From Symbiodinium kawagutii (Eukaryota; Sar; Dinophyceae; Suessiales; Symbiodiniaceae), in contig VSDK01001190.1 of the NCBI GenBank assembly GCA_009767595.1, forward strand, positions 88,904-152,903: a DNA stretch of 64,000 nt, written 5' to 3'. How positions within the stretch are numbered: position 1 is the stretch's first letter; every line of letters begins with the position of its first letter. Positions 34,868 through 48,128 of this stretch are shown here, in pieces. The notes below the pieces were generated by a model. The model was given only the letters and a program-made list of their open reading frames with translations. It made no database searches and was not told the DNA's origin. The position numbers and the translations under genes are program-made.

Positions 34868-37800
34868 ACTCCGCTGCGTTCACGATTTCAGGTGGCTACT
34901 CGAGCAGGACAGCTTGGGAGCAGGAGTAGCATGGTATCCTCGTTGCTAGTGGTTGAGTATGGTTACCGTGGCAGGTAACTACCCTTAGTGTGGTCTCATT
35001 GAAGTTAGTATGGTTGATTGTAGCCTGGTTGCTGTTTGTTACTAGCCATGATTAGCAAGATACTAACCATGTTTGCGAGCTGGTTCCTGTTGCTTACTAT
35101 TGAACCATTTGCTTGCCATTGAACCATTACGAAATGATGATCTAATCCACAAAATAGACTGGACTCGGCCTTGCACCTGCTAAACCTCCAACAAATTTCG
35201 CCCCCAACAAGCCTGAAAGTGTTGAAACCCCTCGTGAGAATGCTGATCGTGAACACAGCGGTCAATCGCCGCCATGTTAAACATCATCGTGAGCAATTCT
35301 CAACCATGATTCACAAGTATCAACCATTTTTCCACCCCATGATTTGCCACTATCAACCACCATTCGGCATTAGTAAGCACCAAGTTTTCACCGAACTTCT
35401 CCTGCCTCAGGAGATGTTCGACCGCGCCGGAATCAACTCTTTGGAGGCCAGTCCTATGGACGAAGGTAACCTTGGAAACCGGTCATCCACAACGGGGTGG
35501 GATATAGCCCTAGTAGATGGTCCCACCAAGGCAGGTGCATCAACCCCTAGGGATTAGTTTTTCATGTATCCACTTGGTTATTAATAACCATGGTTAGTGA
35601 TGATTAAAAACGATGAATGGTTAATTTGTGTGAGTAAACCAGTTACTAAGGTGAACATCCACCCCGATGAAATTATGGTTTTCATGTCACCAGTCACCAA
35701 AACAGTGGACATCAAAGTAGTTAGTCTTGATCAGTACCGAGCTATTGATGGTTAACAGTGATTCTACTTGATGGTAGATTAATCATTTCGGTTGTTGGGC
35801 AATTGCATCAAGCTTGACAGGCAAAAGAGAGAGGCGTGAGGACATGTACGGTTCAGCTCCAAGCTCTTTTGTAACTGGCCCGACGAGATGACCACCGTGA
35901 CTTTCTTGGGGTTCGTGGCCGCAAGCAACTACTTTGCCTGCGCAGGTGCACCGCGCCACGCATCATATTCTCATGCGTACTCGTTCCACGCATTGATGGA
36001 GCTCCTGACTTGGAGCAGGCCTCCACAAATGGCACCACTTGAAGCAGATTCTCGAGGCCATGAGCTCTGTGCAAACAGGAGGCTCTGGTGTTGCTGAATT
36101 TCGGCTCGAGCTGTCACACAGCCAGAGCCAAACACCACCTGACAGGTGGAAGAAACGGGATTGCCTGCACAGAGTGCCACTTGATCAAGCTGGCAAGCGT
36201 GCCACTCTTGGCAACTGGGTCAAATGCCATGGTAGATCAAATCGAACTTGGCGCTGCAGTCCGCAGCTTGAGCGTGTTTGGAGGCATGGCTAAGACGATG
36301 AAGTGCAAGGATGATGAGCTCAAGGCAGCGAGAGGTGCCCTGCATGCCTTCCATTAATCATTAATCAGTATTGTCAACCATTGACTAGCAATGACTACAA
36401 ACGTCATTGTTCACTACTAACGACTATATATTGACTATCATAATCCATTATCACCCTTTGCCAACTATTTCCACTCTTGCTCACCATTTGTGGCCAACCA
36501 TTCATCATGACTGACCCTTCTTAACCACTAACCAGTCTTAGCCATAACGTTTTTGAATTGAACACTGGTTCATGGCCACTGGTACTTGATCACCACTATC
36601 AAGCAACCACTTTTTGAATCAAACGGTGCAAGCATAATTAACCACTCTATTCACCAGCGGCCATAACTCACCAGTAAGTTATCACCACTAAGCATAACCA
36701 GTTCGCCAGTCTTAGCCCTTTTCGTTCCCCTTGTGATTCATTTCAGACTTTGCGCTACTCAGCACTCCAGGACGCCGCGCGGGAACAGCGCGAGATCGAA
36801 GCGTTGCGGAAGGAGGTGCCTTGGGGGGCCGTGGCCCCGGCAAACTTGGTGCAAATCAGGGATTGGTTTCGAAAGATGATTGATGTTAGGGTGAAATTTA
36901 GAACATCAAATCAAATAACTAAAATTACAAGTAGATGTACAGCACCAATCAATGTATCAATAGATATTCTACAACATCGAATATCCAATCAGTTGGATAG
37001 ACTTCGAAATGAGTACAACCAATGCATAGATGTTGAAAATGATATCAATGAGTTAGGTACAAGTCTACAACATCAATACAAGATTATTTGTGAGTCAGTG
37101 CCTTATATTATCAATGTTCGAATCCACAGTTTTTCAATCACTTATCAGATGATGGATCAACGAAGTGAATGTATTTGATAGAATATCACAAGATTAGTTC
37201 ATCCATGCAATTGATTTAATCAACGTTGTGACTATGGACGATTTAATCGATGAACCATTCTACTTGAGTACTTTATTTAAAAATGAGTGTTGGTCAATTC
37301 TTGACGAATCGAATTGACAGTACAAAATCACTTGTCAATGGGCTGGCTAGCTAAGGTTATCCGGCTGTGATTCATCAATCAGTACCACAATATAATCCCA
37401 GCCATTGTGAGATGGATGTTGATGAAAAAGCAATGCTAGGTTCAAGATTCCGTGAATTGTTTCGTCAAATTCCTGGGGCCGTGGCGCTTGTTGTTCAGGC
37501 TGTGGGTCAAGACCCTAAGTTCACCTACTCATTTGTTAGTTGGTTGGTTGGTCGGTTAGATGGTTGGGACTCATGACCTATACTTATATCTATCTTGTCG
37601 GGGTTGTTGCCACATTTGTCACTAACACGTGGTCCTTTTGCTGACATCACAGGCAGGTCACTAACCATCATTAGATAGCCCTAATTTAACGTACGAAGTA
37701 CAAGCCAATGTTTGTAGCACACAAACCTCAACTGATGACTATTGGACCATCAATAGCAATCATCAACACCAGTGCAATTAACTTCAACTGATGGCACTTT

Positions 37801-39851
37801 ATGGGGGAATCCCAGTTCTAGACAGTGACACTGCCCTAGTCACTAGTTGTCAATGGGGTGACAGACTCTTTAACGGATGGTTTATCACAAGATCTAATGG
37901 TGGCTTCATAGCCAGTGACCAACCTAGATGAGCTCGCAAATCATGGCAAATCATGGGGACGTGTTGGCCGGTGTTGGCTATCGACTTCCTCGATGCAGAG
38001 CTTTGGAACACGGTCTTGCTGCACTATTGTTGCCAGCCATCCCTCGGGCGATGCTTCTGTGGTTTTTTGGAGCCGTAACACATAGCCACCAAAACTTTGA
38101 GCAGAGCTTTAGCAGCACTAAGGCGCTAGGCCAGTTGTTTCACTGCAATGCATCAGCTATCCACAACAGAATCTCTACGGAACCAAGAAGCTTTTTGTAC
38201 TTTGACGTGGTGACCAATGTTGGTAGGCACACCGTGTTCTCCGACCCTTCAAAAATGCTTTCATTTCAGCCAAATCATAGGGATGCACATCATATGATTT
38301 TATTTTGAAGTACTTTAGCGCTGGCACATATCAAGTACACACTTAAAATTGCCAATAAGCATAGACTCGGGCATTTTGTTCTCACGCATATATTTACTTG
38401 TTTGCATATGTTCTCTGTATGGGTTTCATCATGGCACCAACTGCTAGACGAATCACCCTGTCCATTCTTTCAAGCAGATGAATTTGTGACTGTTGCCAGG
38501 TGTCTCGGCTGAAGCGACTACGAGCTCAGATGAAAGCTGGGATACTCAGGGGCTAAGAATTGCTATATCATTCGCCTCCTGGGCCTATAAAAGGTCTGCC
38601 AAGCCGTTGGGATCACAAGGTGTCCACCAGTGCCAGCAATGGTTGGTAGATGCAAAGCTGTGGATCTTCAAACCTCGCTACAATAGTTGCAACGAATTGA
38701 TCGCCGCGGATTACAACTAGTGTGGATTTCATATACATATATAATTATTTATTTATATTTATATATATATTTATTTATTTATTTATTAATTTATTTTTAT
38801 ATTTATATTTATATTTATATATTTGAAAATATATTTATATTTTTAAATTTCAATATGTATATATATATATTTATATTTATTTATTTATTTATTTATCTAT
38901 CTATTTATTTATCTATCTATTTATTCATTTATTTATTAATCCATTTATTTATCTTTTTTGTTTTTAAACATATACACTCATGTTTTCACATGTACGACTA
39001 TCATTGCTGTTGTCCAGATCACTGTTGGCTGTATCATTTTATTGTTCTTCTTATCATTTTCCTTAACCATTCCAGAAATGGAAAATCACCGCTTGGAATT
39101 TCCGCGTCAGTCTTCCAAAACCAGCCATCTATCGACGGTTCGTTTCTTACAAAAAATCGAACATGATTGTAAGTGAGTATCAATGGTTACCAAGGGCCAG
39201 TAGCAATCAACGAAGCATTACTCAACCACTACGGGTTTGAAAATATGACTTGGCTGATGAGTCACCAGCATTATATAGATCAATATGCCAATCATTATTG
39301 GTTAGCCACTGCTGAACCGACCACCCATATGGTCATTATATTAGCATATATAAACCATCAACTAAGTGTCAGCGAAGCAGCTGACAGTGAATATTCCTCA
39401 TTACCAATGATCAGAAACCATCCTGAACCATCAACTAACCATAAACCAATTTGTCAAAGACGCTTCAGTAAGTTGGTCAACCAATTCATTCAGGGTAACA
39501 GACAACTAACCATCAGGTGGCCATCAACTAGCCACTAGTCAACTAGCCATTAGTCAACGAGCCATCAACCATCAATCAGTTGTCTGTCAACAGTCAACTA
39601 CCGCTTGTCACTGCTGTTAGCAACCATGAATCAAACCATTCATCAAACCTAACCCATTCAGCAAACCTTAGCCAATTGACACAGTTAAGTAGCCGCTAGT
39701 AGGCCGCGCTTGTCAACAGATGTCAACAGTAGCATCCTCCGTCGTCGGACCATCGTTACTGTTCGCTGAGATCAATCTGGCCCAGAAAGTCGCGGAGGAG
39801 TGTTTGGGCTTGCTGGAGCCAGAGCCAGTGCGGGAGCTTCGTAAAGCGTAA
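34868..39851 (+). CDS. Thirteen-exon gene model, unidentified protein of about 392 aa
   Basis: Exons: 34868-34933, 35158-35260, 35411-35465, 35857-35945, 36019-36087, 36173-36334, 36763-36848, 37499-37534, 37999-38074, 38157-38222, 38500-38645, 39076-39168 (donor GTAAGTG), 39720-39851. All phases fit; the sum is 1179 nt, 393 codons with a TAA stop. Pieces: PAKPPTNFAPNKPESVETPR; CNWPDEMTTVTFLGFVAASN; HKWHHLKQILEAMSSVQTGG; a helical stretch DDELKAARALQDAAREQREI continuous across a splice junction; SGDASVVFWSPIHNRISTEP; RIAISFASWAYKR; ITAWNFRVSLPKPAIYRRFV; C-terminus LAQKVAEECLGLLEPEPVRE. The middle part is probably a coiled coil. No family was recognised. Introns range from 73 to about 550 nt. 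The first exon and start codon are not found; 37499-37534 and the end of the 38500 exon are the weakest choices. Confidence 0.5.
36880..37370. other. AT-rich intron segment
   Basis: Between the exons ending at 36848 and starting at 37499. One frame is open for about 100 codons (IDVENDINELGTSLQHQYK), but base composition is that of the introns and there are no good splice sites. The word AACATCGAATATCCAATCA-like is repeated loosely. Confidence 0.4.
38735..38960. repeat. (ATTT)n and TATT-rich low-complexity region
   Basis: Interrupted TTTA/ATTT tetranucleotides with some ATCT units inside the intron between 38645 and 39076. Hydrophobic-looking frames over it are artefacts. Confidence 0.95.
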
Positions 39852-40733
39852 AGCATGGCACTTGGATGACCAGCAGTTACAGGGTGTTCTGGTTTCTGGC
39901 ACCAAAACGGACCCTGAGATTGGTGAGTGTAGGAACTAGTTGTTGCATGGACTATTTGGTGTTTAGAGGAAAAGCCTTTAGAAAAAGTGAGTCTTGTGCT
40001 TACAGCTGCGGCTTTGAATGGAGGCGATGGATGCGACCGAATCGATAGAATGAAATGCAATCAATCCAGCTCGGGGTTTTGCAATTTCGTGGGTTCCCCT
40101 CGTTGGCCGTTGATCAACCGTTGATAAGCAGAGGCTGGTGGTATTGAGCATCAACCCTATGATAGCCCATTGACCACGAACTACCCTACCTTTGTTTTCG
40201 GTTATCACCAGTATCGACGACTATTGACCCCTCTTCGAAGCCAAAAGTAGCTGCTCTCAACCTTTCATCACCATGATACGCTGCCCTGTTGTTCATAACC
40301 ATCGCTGACCCATTACTAGGAATCATAAACCAGCTCATTGAACATTGTTAACCACTGATAAGTAATTGTGATCATCAGCTATCATGATAACGGCTGTTGG
40401 GAATTGATGAACTGATTACATACCAAGGAGTTTGTTGTTGGTTATTAACTAGCTTAGTCACCTTATTGTTGGTTATGAATGGGTAAGTCTGCTAGTCCAA
40501 ACTGACCTGATTGCGCTATCAATCGCCAGTTTTACTGGGTACACAATTTATTTCTTTGGCCATGGCTTCCATTTCCAGCTATAAATGGATTCCATCTCAC
40601 CAACTAAATGGCTTTCAATGGGTAAACCAGCTATTTCTATGGGTAAACCAGCTATTTCTATCGCCATTTTTTAAGGCAACCAGGTTAGTTCACCAGTGTG
40701 TACCACCCCACGACAGCTTCACCAACGCTCCAG

Positions 40734-43700
40734 GAGCGCAAGAAGCGGGGCCTCCCAACACCGCCTCCCTTGGACGCCAAGGCGGTCGCCGTGACAAGCT
40801 GGGGCTGGTAGCTGTGGTTGATGATGATTAGTGGTGGTGAAACTTTGTGGTGAAACTTTGGATCAACTCGTAAATCAAGAGGTGATATCTATGGTTTATA
40901 GTGGCCAATGATGGCGAATGATCGTTAGTCACAAGCTAGTTTCTGTTGATATGTATAGTTTGCTGGTGAATTAACTTGTTAAGAGTGGCTAATGGTTGAT
41001 ATTTCTGGCTGGCAGTCAGTGGTCAACCATTAGTGGTGATCAATGGTGGCTACGCTGAAAGGTAGTCAATTGTGGCCCTGGTGGCTAGCAAGCTCTCTAG
41101 TGATGGCTGATCCTTTTTGATAATTATGGTTGATCCTTTGTTAATAGACTGCCAATAATGCCCAATGGTGGTTGATAGATTGGAAGTATGGTTGATGGGA
41201 TGGTCAGCAGTGGCTGATTCACTGGTTAATAGTGGTTGATGGTGGCTCAAAGTGATTGACACTCATCATGACTCATTAATTAACCATCAATTAACTTCTG
41301 GTGATGGTTGCTGATGTTTCATGAGCTTGTGATGATCATGCATAAGTTTGGTTTTTGGTACTAAATACTTGGTGCAACGATGAACCATTCATCAACCACG
41401 GTTCAAACTATGGCCAATGATTGCTTGATGCTGGTGAATCAACTGCTTGAGAATGGCTGATACAGATTGGTAATGATCGTTAATGGCTATTTGTATATTC
41501 TCAATTCGGTTTTCGAAGGTGAGCGTCAGAACGTGTTGCTCGCGGAACGGCTGGAGGCAAAGTAACATCCGCTTCTGGGCATACTCTACCAAACAGAAAT
41601 CCTGTTTGTTCATGTGGTTGTTGAGAACGCGTGCATAGCACTTTGGGTTGAAAACCAGATGTGGCATGACCAAAAGCGTTAGCCACAACACTTTTTACAT
41701 ACCTAGGCAACTTACACCGTCGCCTGGATTTTGTTTCCCCTGGAGCCTGCAACCATCTAATCTAAGGGCGCCATCGGCATATCTGGAAGTTGGCCAGTAT
41801 AAAAACCATCTTGCTTTTAACTGATCCACAGCTGACTGGTTTGTTTTTGCAAGGCTTTCCAATTCACAAACCACCACAATAGCTCACAGCAGCTATGGTA
41901 GTGGGGATCGACAGCTGGATCTTCCATGACTAACGACAAGGGTGCCATGATCAACCAATATCCTGGATCAACCAGCTTCTGGACCATCACTCAACCAGCT
42001 GATCAAGGATGATAGTTAGTCACTGTTTGAGTAGTTCATCAGTAATCGCTACGGATCAACCATCTATCAACTATTAGCCATGATAACCATAGTTATTGTT
42101 AAGCATTCACTGTTGTTAAGCATCTATCAACCAGCCTTGTCAGGGATCTGTTGCATGGCGGTACACCATCGCCGAATGGCCACCAGACGGTGCAGAAGAT
42201 CAAGAACTGCATCCTCAGAGCCGCGCAACTCCGGCCACGATTTGGGGGGCGAACCCTTGCGGTAGATGAATGGCTGCGTGGCTGTACAGTCATGCTTTGT
42301 CTTGAAAAATGGCTCTGATCATATTACAAAGGTTAGATATTCAATAAAGTTTAATCGATGATTGTTTCTGAAAGCAGTTAACCACTGTGATGATCATGCA
42401 AGAATCCTAATGAAGGTTAGTGGCGACATGATGGTTGTCAATGTTTCACGGTGGGTGCAAAGCAACAACATTGTTTAGATACCAGAGTATGCATTTATCG
42501 TGTTACCGTTTGTAAAGCAGAATTCCATCATGTACATGGTAAAAATTGTTGTCAACCATCAGTAGCCATTGTTACTGATGGATGTACCATTGGTCATACC
42601 ACAATTTTATGCATTTTAGTTCTGATCCCCTATCATGAACCACAATTGGGTATAGTTGAATACAGTTACCCCTTATCAACCAGCACCCAACAGTCCGTGC
42701 CATGATGTAGCCATCATGAGCCACCAGGATGAACCATCAGTGGAACCATTGTGTTACTGCTTATTCACCATCATGAACTATTATTCAACTAGTAAATAGC
42801 CATCATTCAACCATCAATGAGCTGGTTGTTAATTAACCATCATGAACTATTTTTCAACGAGTAAATGATTATCATTTAGCCATATCATACACCACTTGTT
42901 GCGTCACCATTTACCATATATCACTATAATGGAATAGCCATCATAGCCACCATAAAAACCATCGTTTCATCACCGGCTTATACCATCAACTGCCCTCAAG
43001 GTATGCAGGCTTCGAAGGCGTTGATCTGGCGCTGCTCTTCCGGCGGTTGGACAAGGACCGCCCGCGTTGAGAGAACCTGTCATCTCACTGTTTGTTAAAG
43101 GTAATGAATGATTGATACTGGTAAGTGACCGTAAGTGATGAAAGATCAGTAATGTTTATTAAAAGTGGTAGATTATGAATCATTCATAGCCATTAGTGAC
43201 TGTTGGTAATGAATGATTCATGTTTAATGGTGATTAATGTCATCTCATCTTTTGATTAAAAATGGTAACTGATTAAAGGTAATTAGTGTTTATTAATAAT
43301 GGTAACTGATAATGATTATTAACCACTAATAGCCATTAGTTACCATTATCAATATTGACCATTCAGTTTTTTCTGATGATTCAACGTTTAGATAAGAAAA
43401 GATAGATTCGACTAGAGTAGCGGATAGATAGATATGTACATCATTCATGAACGATGTGCCAACACCGCTAAATCTACCAATGTATTGCAGATGGATAGGA
43501 GAACGTCCATAGCAATTTTGCCTTCAACGGGGCTATGTATGTTCATAGTTGCTGTGCTCTTTGGGTTGTTAGTACAAAACAGGTTAGATCCCTAAAACAT
43601 TACATGCTTTCTCCCCTCTGAACTGGCAGGGATGGAAAGGTTCTGGCCGCATGAAATTGTAGCTGCCTCCTTATGATGTCTCAAAGATACACGTGACCTT

Positions 43701-46594
43701 TGATCCTAAAACTTCATGTTCCAGTTTGGGGCCATCGTGCCATATGTGTGTTTGTCCTACTGTTTCTTGGCTAGTAAGCGAAGATTAATAGCAACTGTGA
43801 CTCACAATAGCTGTAGTATTGGCTGTTGGCAAATGATGATATTCTCCAACAATGAACAACTAGCGAAAGTCACTGCAAATCACCGTAAATCAACAACAAT
43901 GTTGTTATTTTACATTAACTAATCAACAATGACAGGAAATCACCTCCAACAGGAATCTACCAACAGCTTTGACAGCCACGAGAGCCACTTGTTTCAATCT
44001 ATCCTGGATGGAGAATGTTGATACTTGACCTTGAGACCTTGTATAGATGATGCTAGGGATGGCTAACATTGAGAATGGATATGATTGGAAGAGGAAATTT
44101 GACTAAAGCAAATGTACTAGGGACAGCCGACAATATGCTTGATAGTGATGACTAATAACTTCCTCAATAACTCATATCTTCAACACTGGTGGATAGGTTA
44201 TCTTCAATATAGCAATTTTCAATAATTATGTAAGATATTGTACCAATAATCATGGTTCAATTATGATGAATCGTCAATATGGTATATGTGAACCATAATT
44301 GAACCACAACTAATTATTGAAAATTCACTACTTGAACCATTATTGCTTCATCAGCATTCACTCACAAAACCATTATGCAGTCATTGTGAGTGAATGCTGA
44401 TTAAAGAATCAACAATTGTGAGTCATTATGCTGATTAAACAATTATGTCACAATGACCTGATGCCCAGCTGCAGTTCGAGGATCGCAGCGGAGAGCTTGA
44501 GGTCAACGAGGCGACGAACGAAGCGAACGAAGCGGACGAACGTGATGGGGGTGCTATTGCTAGAGTCAACCATATTGGTTAATGATGGCTCTATGGTTGA
44601 CATTGGTAAACATAGTGATGAACATTAAGCATATTAACCAGTCATGAGCATGGGCTTATGGTGAATAATGGCTAATGACTTTGCTTAATAATGGTTGATG
44701 ACTCGATGACCATAGATGTTAATAGTGGCACATGATGGTATATAGCCATGGCCATGCTGAACCACATTGGTTGCGGTTGCGTTGTGGGAGGGAAGACTTG
44801 CTGACGTAGGTCATGCTATTGAGATTGGCTGGTGAGGATAGTACTATCCAGAACTTTCCAGATACTGTGAATCCGGCAAACGGACAGCTTCCTAGCCACA
44901 GTCTTCAGAGGGTTCAGGGTCCTCCGTTTTGGTCGGACCAAACCAAGAAGGAAAGTCACTAAGTAGCTATGAACTTGTCGTTATTCGTTACCTGAATGAG
45001 GACCCGCAACCACTAGTAAGCTGACTATCAACCACTTTTGACCAACAAGCAGCATTCAGCATGATTTATTTGATCACTTATCAGTCATTGACCATCGATT
45101 ATCCATCAATAAGCATCATGAACTAATCTTAGCCGTGGGTTATTCCCATCATTACCCATGGTCTCAACCATTGCTTAGCCATGCTGAATCCCAGCATGGT
45201 CAGCATCGGCCATCCCTGTGATCCCCATGGCCGACAGGTAAAGGCAGCGTTGCGTCGTGTGCTGAAGACTCTCGGCAGCGTCGTTGACGGATGCGGAGCC
45301 ACACCAACAACAAATCATGGATGATCAGGCAATGTTTCGTTAATGGTGAACTGTAGAGGATAATAAGCACTAATGGCAGGGAACATCATGGTCAATGATG
45401 CTTGTGATGATCATAATGATGGTGATGATGATGATGGTGATGATGGTGATGGTGATGATGGTGATGATGGTTGGTGGCGGTCAATGCTGGCTCCTAGGGG
45501 GTAAGAATGATTGGTAATATGTGGTAGTGACAAACAGCGAATAAATATTGGTTAACAGTTAACAGTAGTTAAGAATAGCTGATGGTTTGCTAACAATCAA
45601 TGATGGTTGCTGCCGGTTGATTGGTGGACAATCTGGAAAATAAATATGACAAATGATTGCGGACAGGCTGGTTCATACCGCTCATGATACTAGGGCAGGA
45701 TAGATAGCCAACATGAGACCAACAAGGACTAATAAGCAGCCAAGGGTGTTTGTCCAGCCGGGTCAGAACCCTCACCATGCAACACAGTTCCTGATTTGTT
45801 TGGACTTATCAACTCCATGTTGCTAAACAATGAACAATTTGTTGTCAATAATTGATGTTTGCTTGCCATCGCAACGGATTTGGATAAGTTGACCCCCTTC
45901 CGCTCAGCGAGGATTCCACCTACCGTGGTTCCGGATCACCAAATCCATGCTCTGTGTGCCATCGTTGATACAGACTTCTCGGGCACCGTGGATATTGAGG
46001 ACGGGATGGGAGATCGGATCTGACGATTGAGATACCTTTTGTTTGTGGATACCCACATGCCACCCACAGAAAGTGGTGGCAATCGGTTCCAAAACAATAA
46101 AAGCTTTGCCTATGGCAACTACAAGCAGCTGCTTTGGCCATAATTCTTTGGGAAACGTGAGGAAAGGCAGCTGCAACTGGAGATTCTTTGGCGGATTTGG
46201 AATGTCCTCACTGTTGATTGATCAGCTGGTCGTGTTTTTCCTAACATTGCCACCGCCCAGAAACCCCAACTATGAAACGAATCACCCAGAAATGGCTTCA
46301 TCATTGACCAGTGTTGGTCCTCAATTATCGTTTAACATCAATCATTTGAGCTGAATCAATCGTGAATCATAAGTAGTTCAGTATCAGGAATCCTTCACCA
46401 ATCATTAAGGAATGGTGATACTGCTGATGATAGTAGATGTTCCCCAACAATACTATGTACTATCTAGTACCATTGGTGATACTACTATGGTGATACTACT
46501 AGTACCCCTGGTCATGATTCCCCAAGTACCACCTGCCGATGTTGCGAAGCAGGAGCTTGTCGCCTTCATCAAAGGCAAAGGCTACGACGCATGA
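40734..46594 (+). CDS. EF-hand calcium-binding protein, multi-exon partial model
   Basis: Exons 40734-40807 (ERKKRGLPTPPPLDAKAVAV), 42144-42283 (HQTVQKIKNCILRAAQLRPR, then LAVDEWLRG), 43009-43055 (FEGVDLALLFRRLDK), 44481-44550, 45248 to about 45300 (LRRVLKTLGSVVDGCGA), 45912 to about 46012, and terminal 46553-46594 (ELVAFIKGKGYDA, stop). The first four chain in phase. Joining 43055 to 44481 creates DKDRSGELEVNE, a complete 12-residue EF-hand loop with D1, D3, S5, G6, L8 and E12, after a helix ending ALLFRRL. A second loop, DTDFSGTVDIED, with Asp at position 12, lies at about 45981-46016. The protein should bind calcium and act as a sensor or regulated enzyme part. The intron in the first loop uses a GA donor (AAG|GACCGC). 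The links 45248-45912-46553 are not proven in phase, and the start is unknown. Confidence 0.55.
41392..41691 (-). other. Antisense open frame inside the EF-hand gene intron
   Basis: Reading leftwards, 99 codons remain open with protein-like content: VMPHLVFNPKCYARVLNNHM, KQDFCLVEYAQKRMLLCLQP, HVLTLTFENRIENIQ. An AG acceptor-like site precedes it. It is better than most shadow frames because the + strand has no exon here. It may be an exon of a nested minus-strand gene or a relic of an inserted sequence. No family was recognised. Confidence 0.3.
44214..44401. repeat. Nested inverted repeats, two adjacent hairpins
   Basis: Outer arms 44214-44228 and 44311-44325 (15 bp, perfect) enclose inner arms 44253-44265 and 44294-44306 (13 bp, perfect). 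Next to it, 44350-44367 and 44384-44401 (ATCAGCATTCACTCACAA, 18 bp, perfect) form a second hairpin with a 16-nt loop. All lie in the intron 80-270 bp before the exon at 44481. Confidence 0.85.
45408..45476. repeat. GAT/GGT triplet repeat
   Basis: A degenerate run of GATGAT and GGTGAT units within an intron of the EF-hand model. Confidence 0.85.
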
Positions 46595-47460
46595 GGCGAC
46601 CATGACCATCTGGGGTCACCAGCCCATCAGCTACAACCATTGGCAACCATGGAATTCATTGAGCAAAGCAATTGCTGGTATTACCAGTGGCAACCACAGA
46701 ATAAGCATAATCACCGTAGAATTGCCATGGTTCTTCTGGCAATTGATGCCAAGGTGATATCACCATGAGTTCATTGGCTGGTTGATAGTTTTAACATCGA
46801 GGTTTGCCACTCTGAAACATCGTGGGTGTCTACCAACCAGTGCTATTAGCTGCTTTGCGCTGGCTATAAGTGGCTGGGGCGAAAGATCATTCTGCATTGG
46901 TCAAAAAGTCACAGGTAGGCAATAAAGCACAGGTCAACGTCACAAGAGTTATCACCCTAATCAGCACCTTATGTTTCTTTCCCCTTATTTTTATTACCCC
47001 AGAAACCATCGTTGAGTGGTGGACCTTGGGTCCTCGATCGGGGCTATGGCCAGGCCAATGATCGAAAATTATTGCTTTGAGCGGTTGCTTTTTTGAGCAA
47101 GCCACTGCTTCTGAACAGTTCCATTGCTGTTGTCTATCGCACATTCTTGCTGCCGAACTGTGCATCTTCTTCACGTTGTCAACATTTTGCGGTTGTTATT
47201 CATGTTGGTCTCTGGTATTCGCCTGTTGGTCCCTGAATTCCAGAACGAATTGATCAGTAAATGTTTTTACCTATTTCTGCACAGTATCTTACCTGTTTCT
47301 GTGCAGTCAATACTTGTTTCAGTGACCAGTCATGCTTTTGTCCGCTTTTCTTCACATTGCACCTGCAACACCATCCACTCCACTGCTGCACTGCAAGGTG
47401 AAAGTCAGAGCTCCGCCAAAGGTGGAGGAAATTCATCTGTGACGCTCCGCCGATGAAAAG

Positions 47461-47499
47461 ATCCAGCTGTTCGAACGAAGGGGTCGCGCCACCAAGCAG
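47461..47499 (+). CDS. Short exon candidate
   Basis: AAAAG acceptor, CAG|GTCACC donor, 39 nt in phase 0 reading IQLFERRGRATKQ. Upstream 47397-47455 has a second coding-like stretch (QGESQSSAKGGGNSSVTLRR). They lie after the stop of the EF-hand gene and would start a new transcript region. Support is limited to composition and splice sites. Confidence 0.25.
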
Positions 47500-48128
47500 G
47501 TCACCTATACATCAAGGATGACTCTTTGGCAGTTTCGAATCGTTTTACCACTTGTCTACCTGCACAGAAGTCTACCTTCAGTGAGGATCCATAGAACCTC
47601 TGTAAAGGTGAGCGCCTTAGCGGGGTTGATGTCTGAATGGAGCTGATGAACGGTCCTTGGGAGTTATATCTTGAGTACTTTTCCATGGCGTCCATGCTGC
47701 TTCAAACGCACAAACGCTACCAGACTCATATTATTTGTCCAGCTTTGAAGCACTGAATTGATTGAAATTTGAGGCGATAGCGGATCCTCCATGTCTAAAG
47801 GAACAGAATGGAGCTGTTGACATCAGTGAAATATCCGTTTGATTTTGCATTGGTCCACTCCTGTTCGGTGTGGCCATAGTCAGCTAATCAAGGGGAAAAA
47901 CCCGAAAGATGTCCATTTTCCTTATCTTGTGCGGCTGGGTCTGGAACAAAGGGAAGGAAGGGAACCAAAGCTCCCAACCCAGTTTCCATAGTTAGAAAGA
48001 AGTTGCTCACAGGGGCAAAAAAAACAATCATGTTTTGCCACCCTCCGATGTCATCACTTTTACTTGTGCTGACCGAGCTGAAAAAATCTCTGTGAAAATG
48101 TTCCCAGCTTGGCTCAAGGGTTGGACTC

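Noticed and set aside
36145..36172. A 28-nt intron GTGGAAG...CACAG
   Set aside because: It is too short, and the 85-nt intron 36088-36172 gives a consistent phase.
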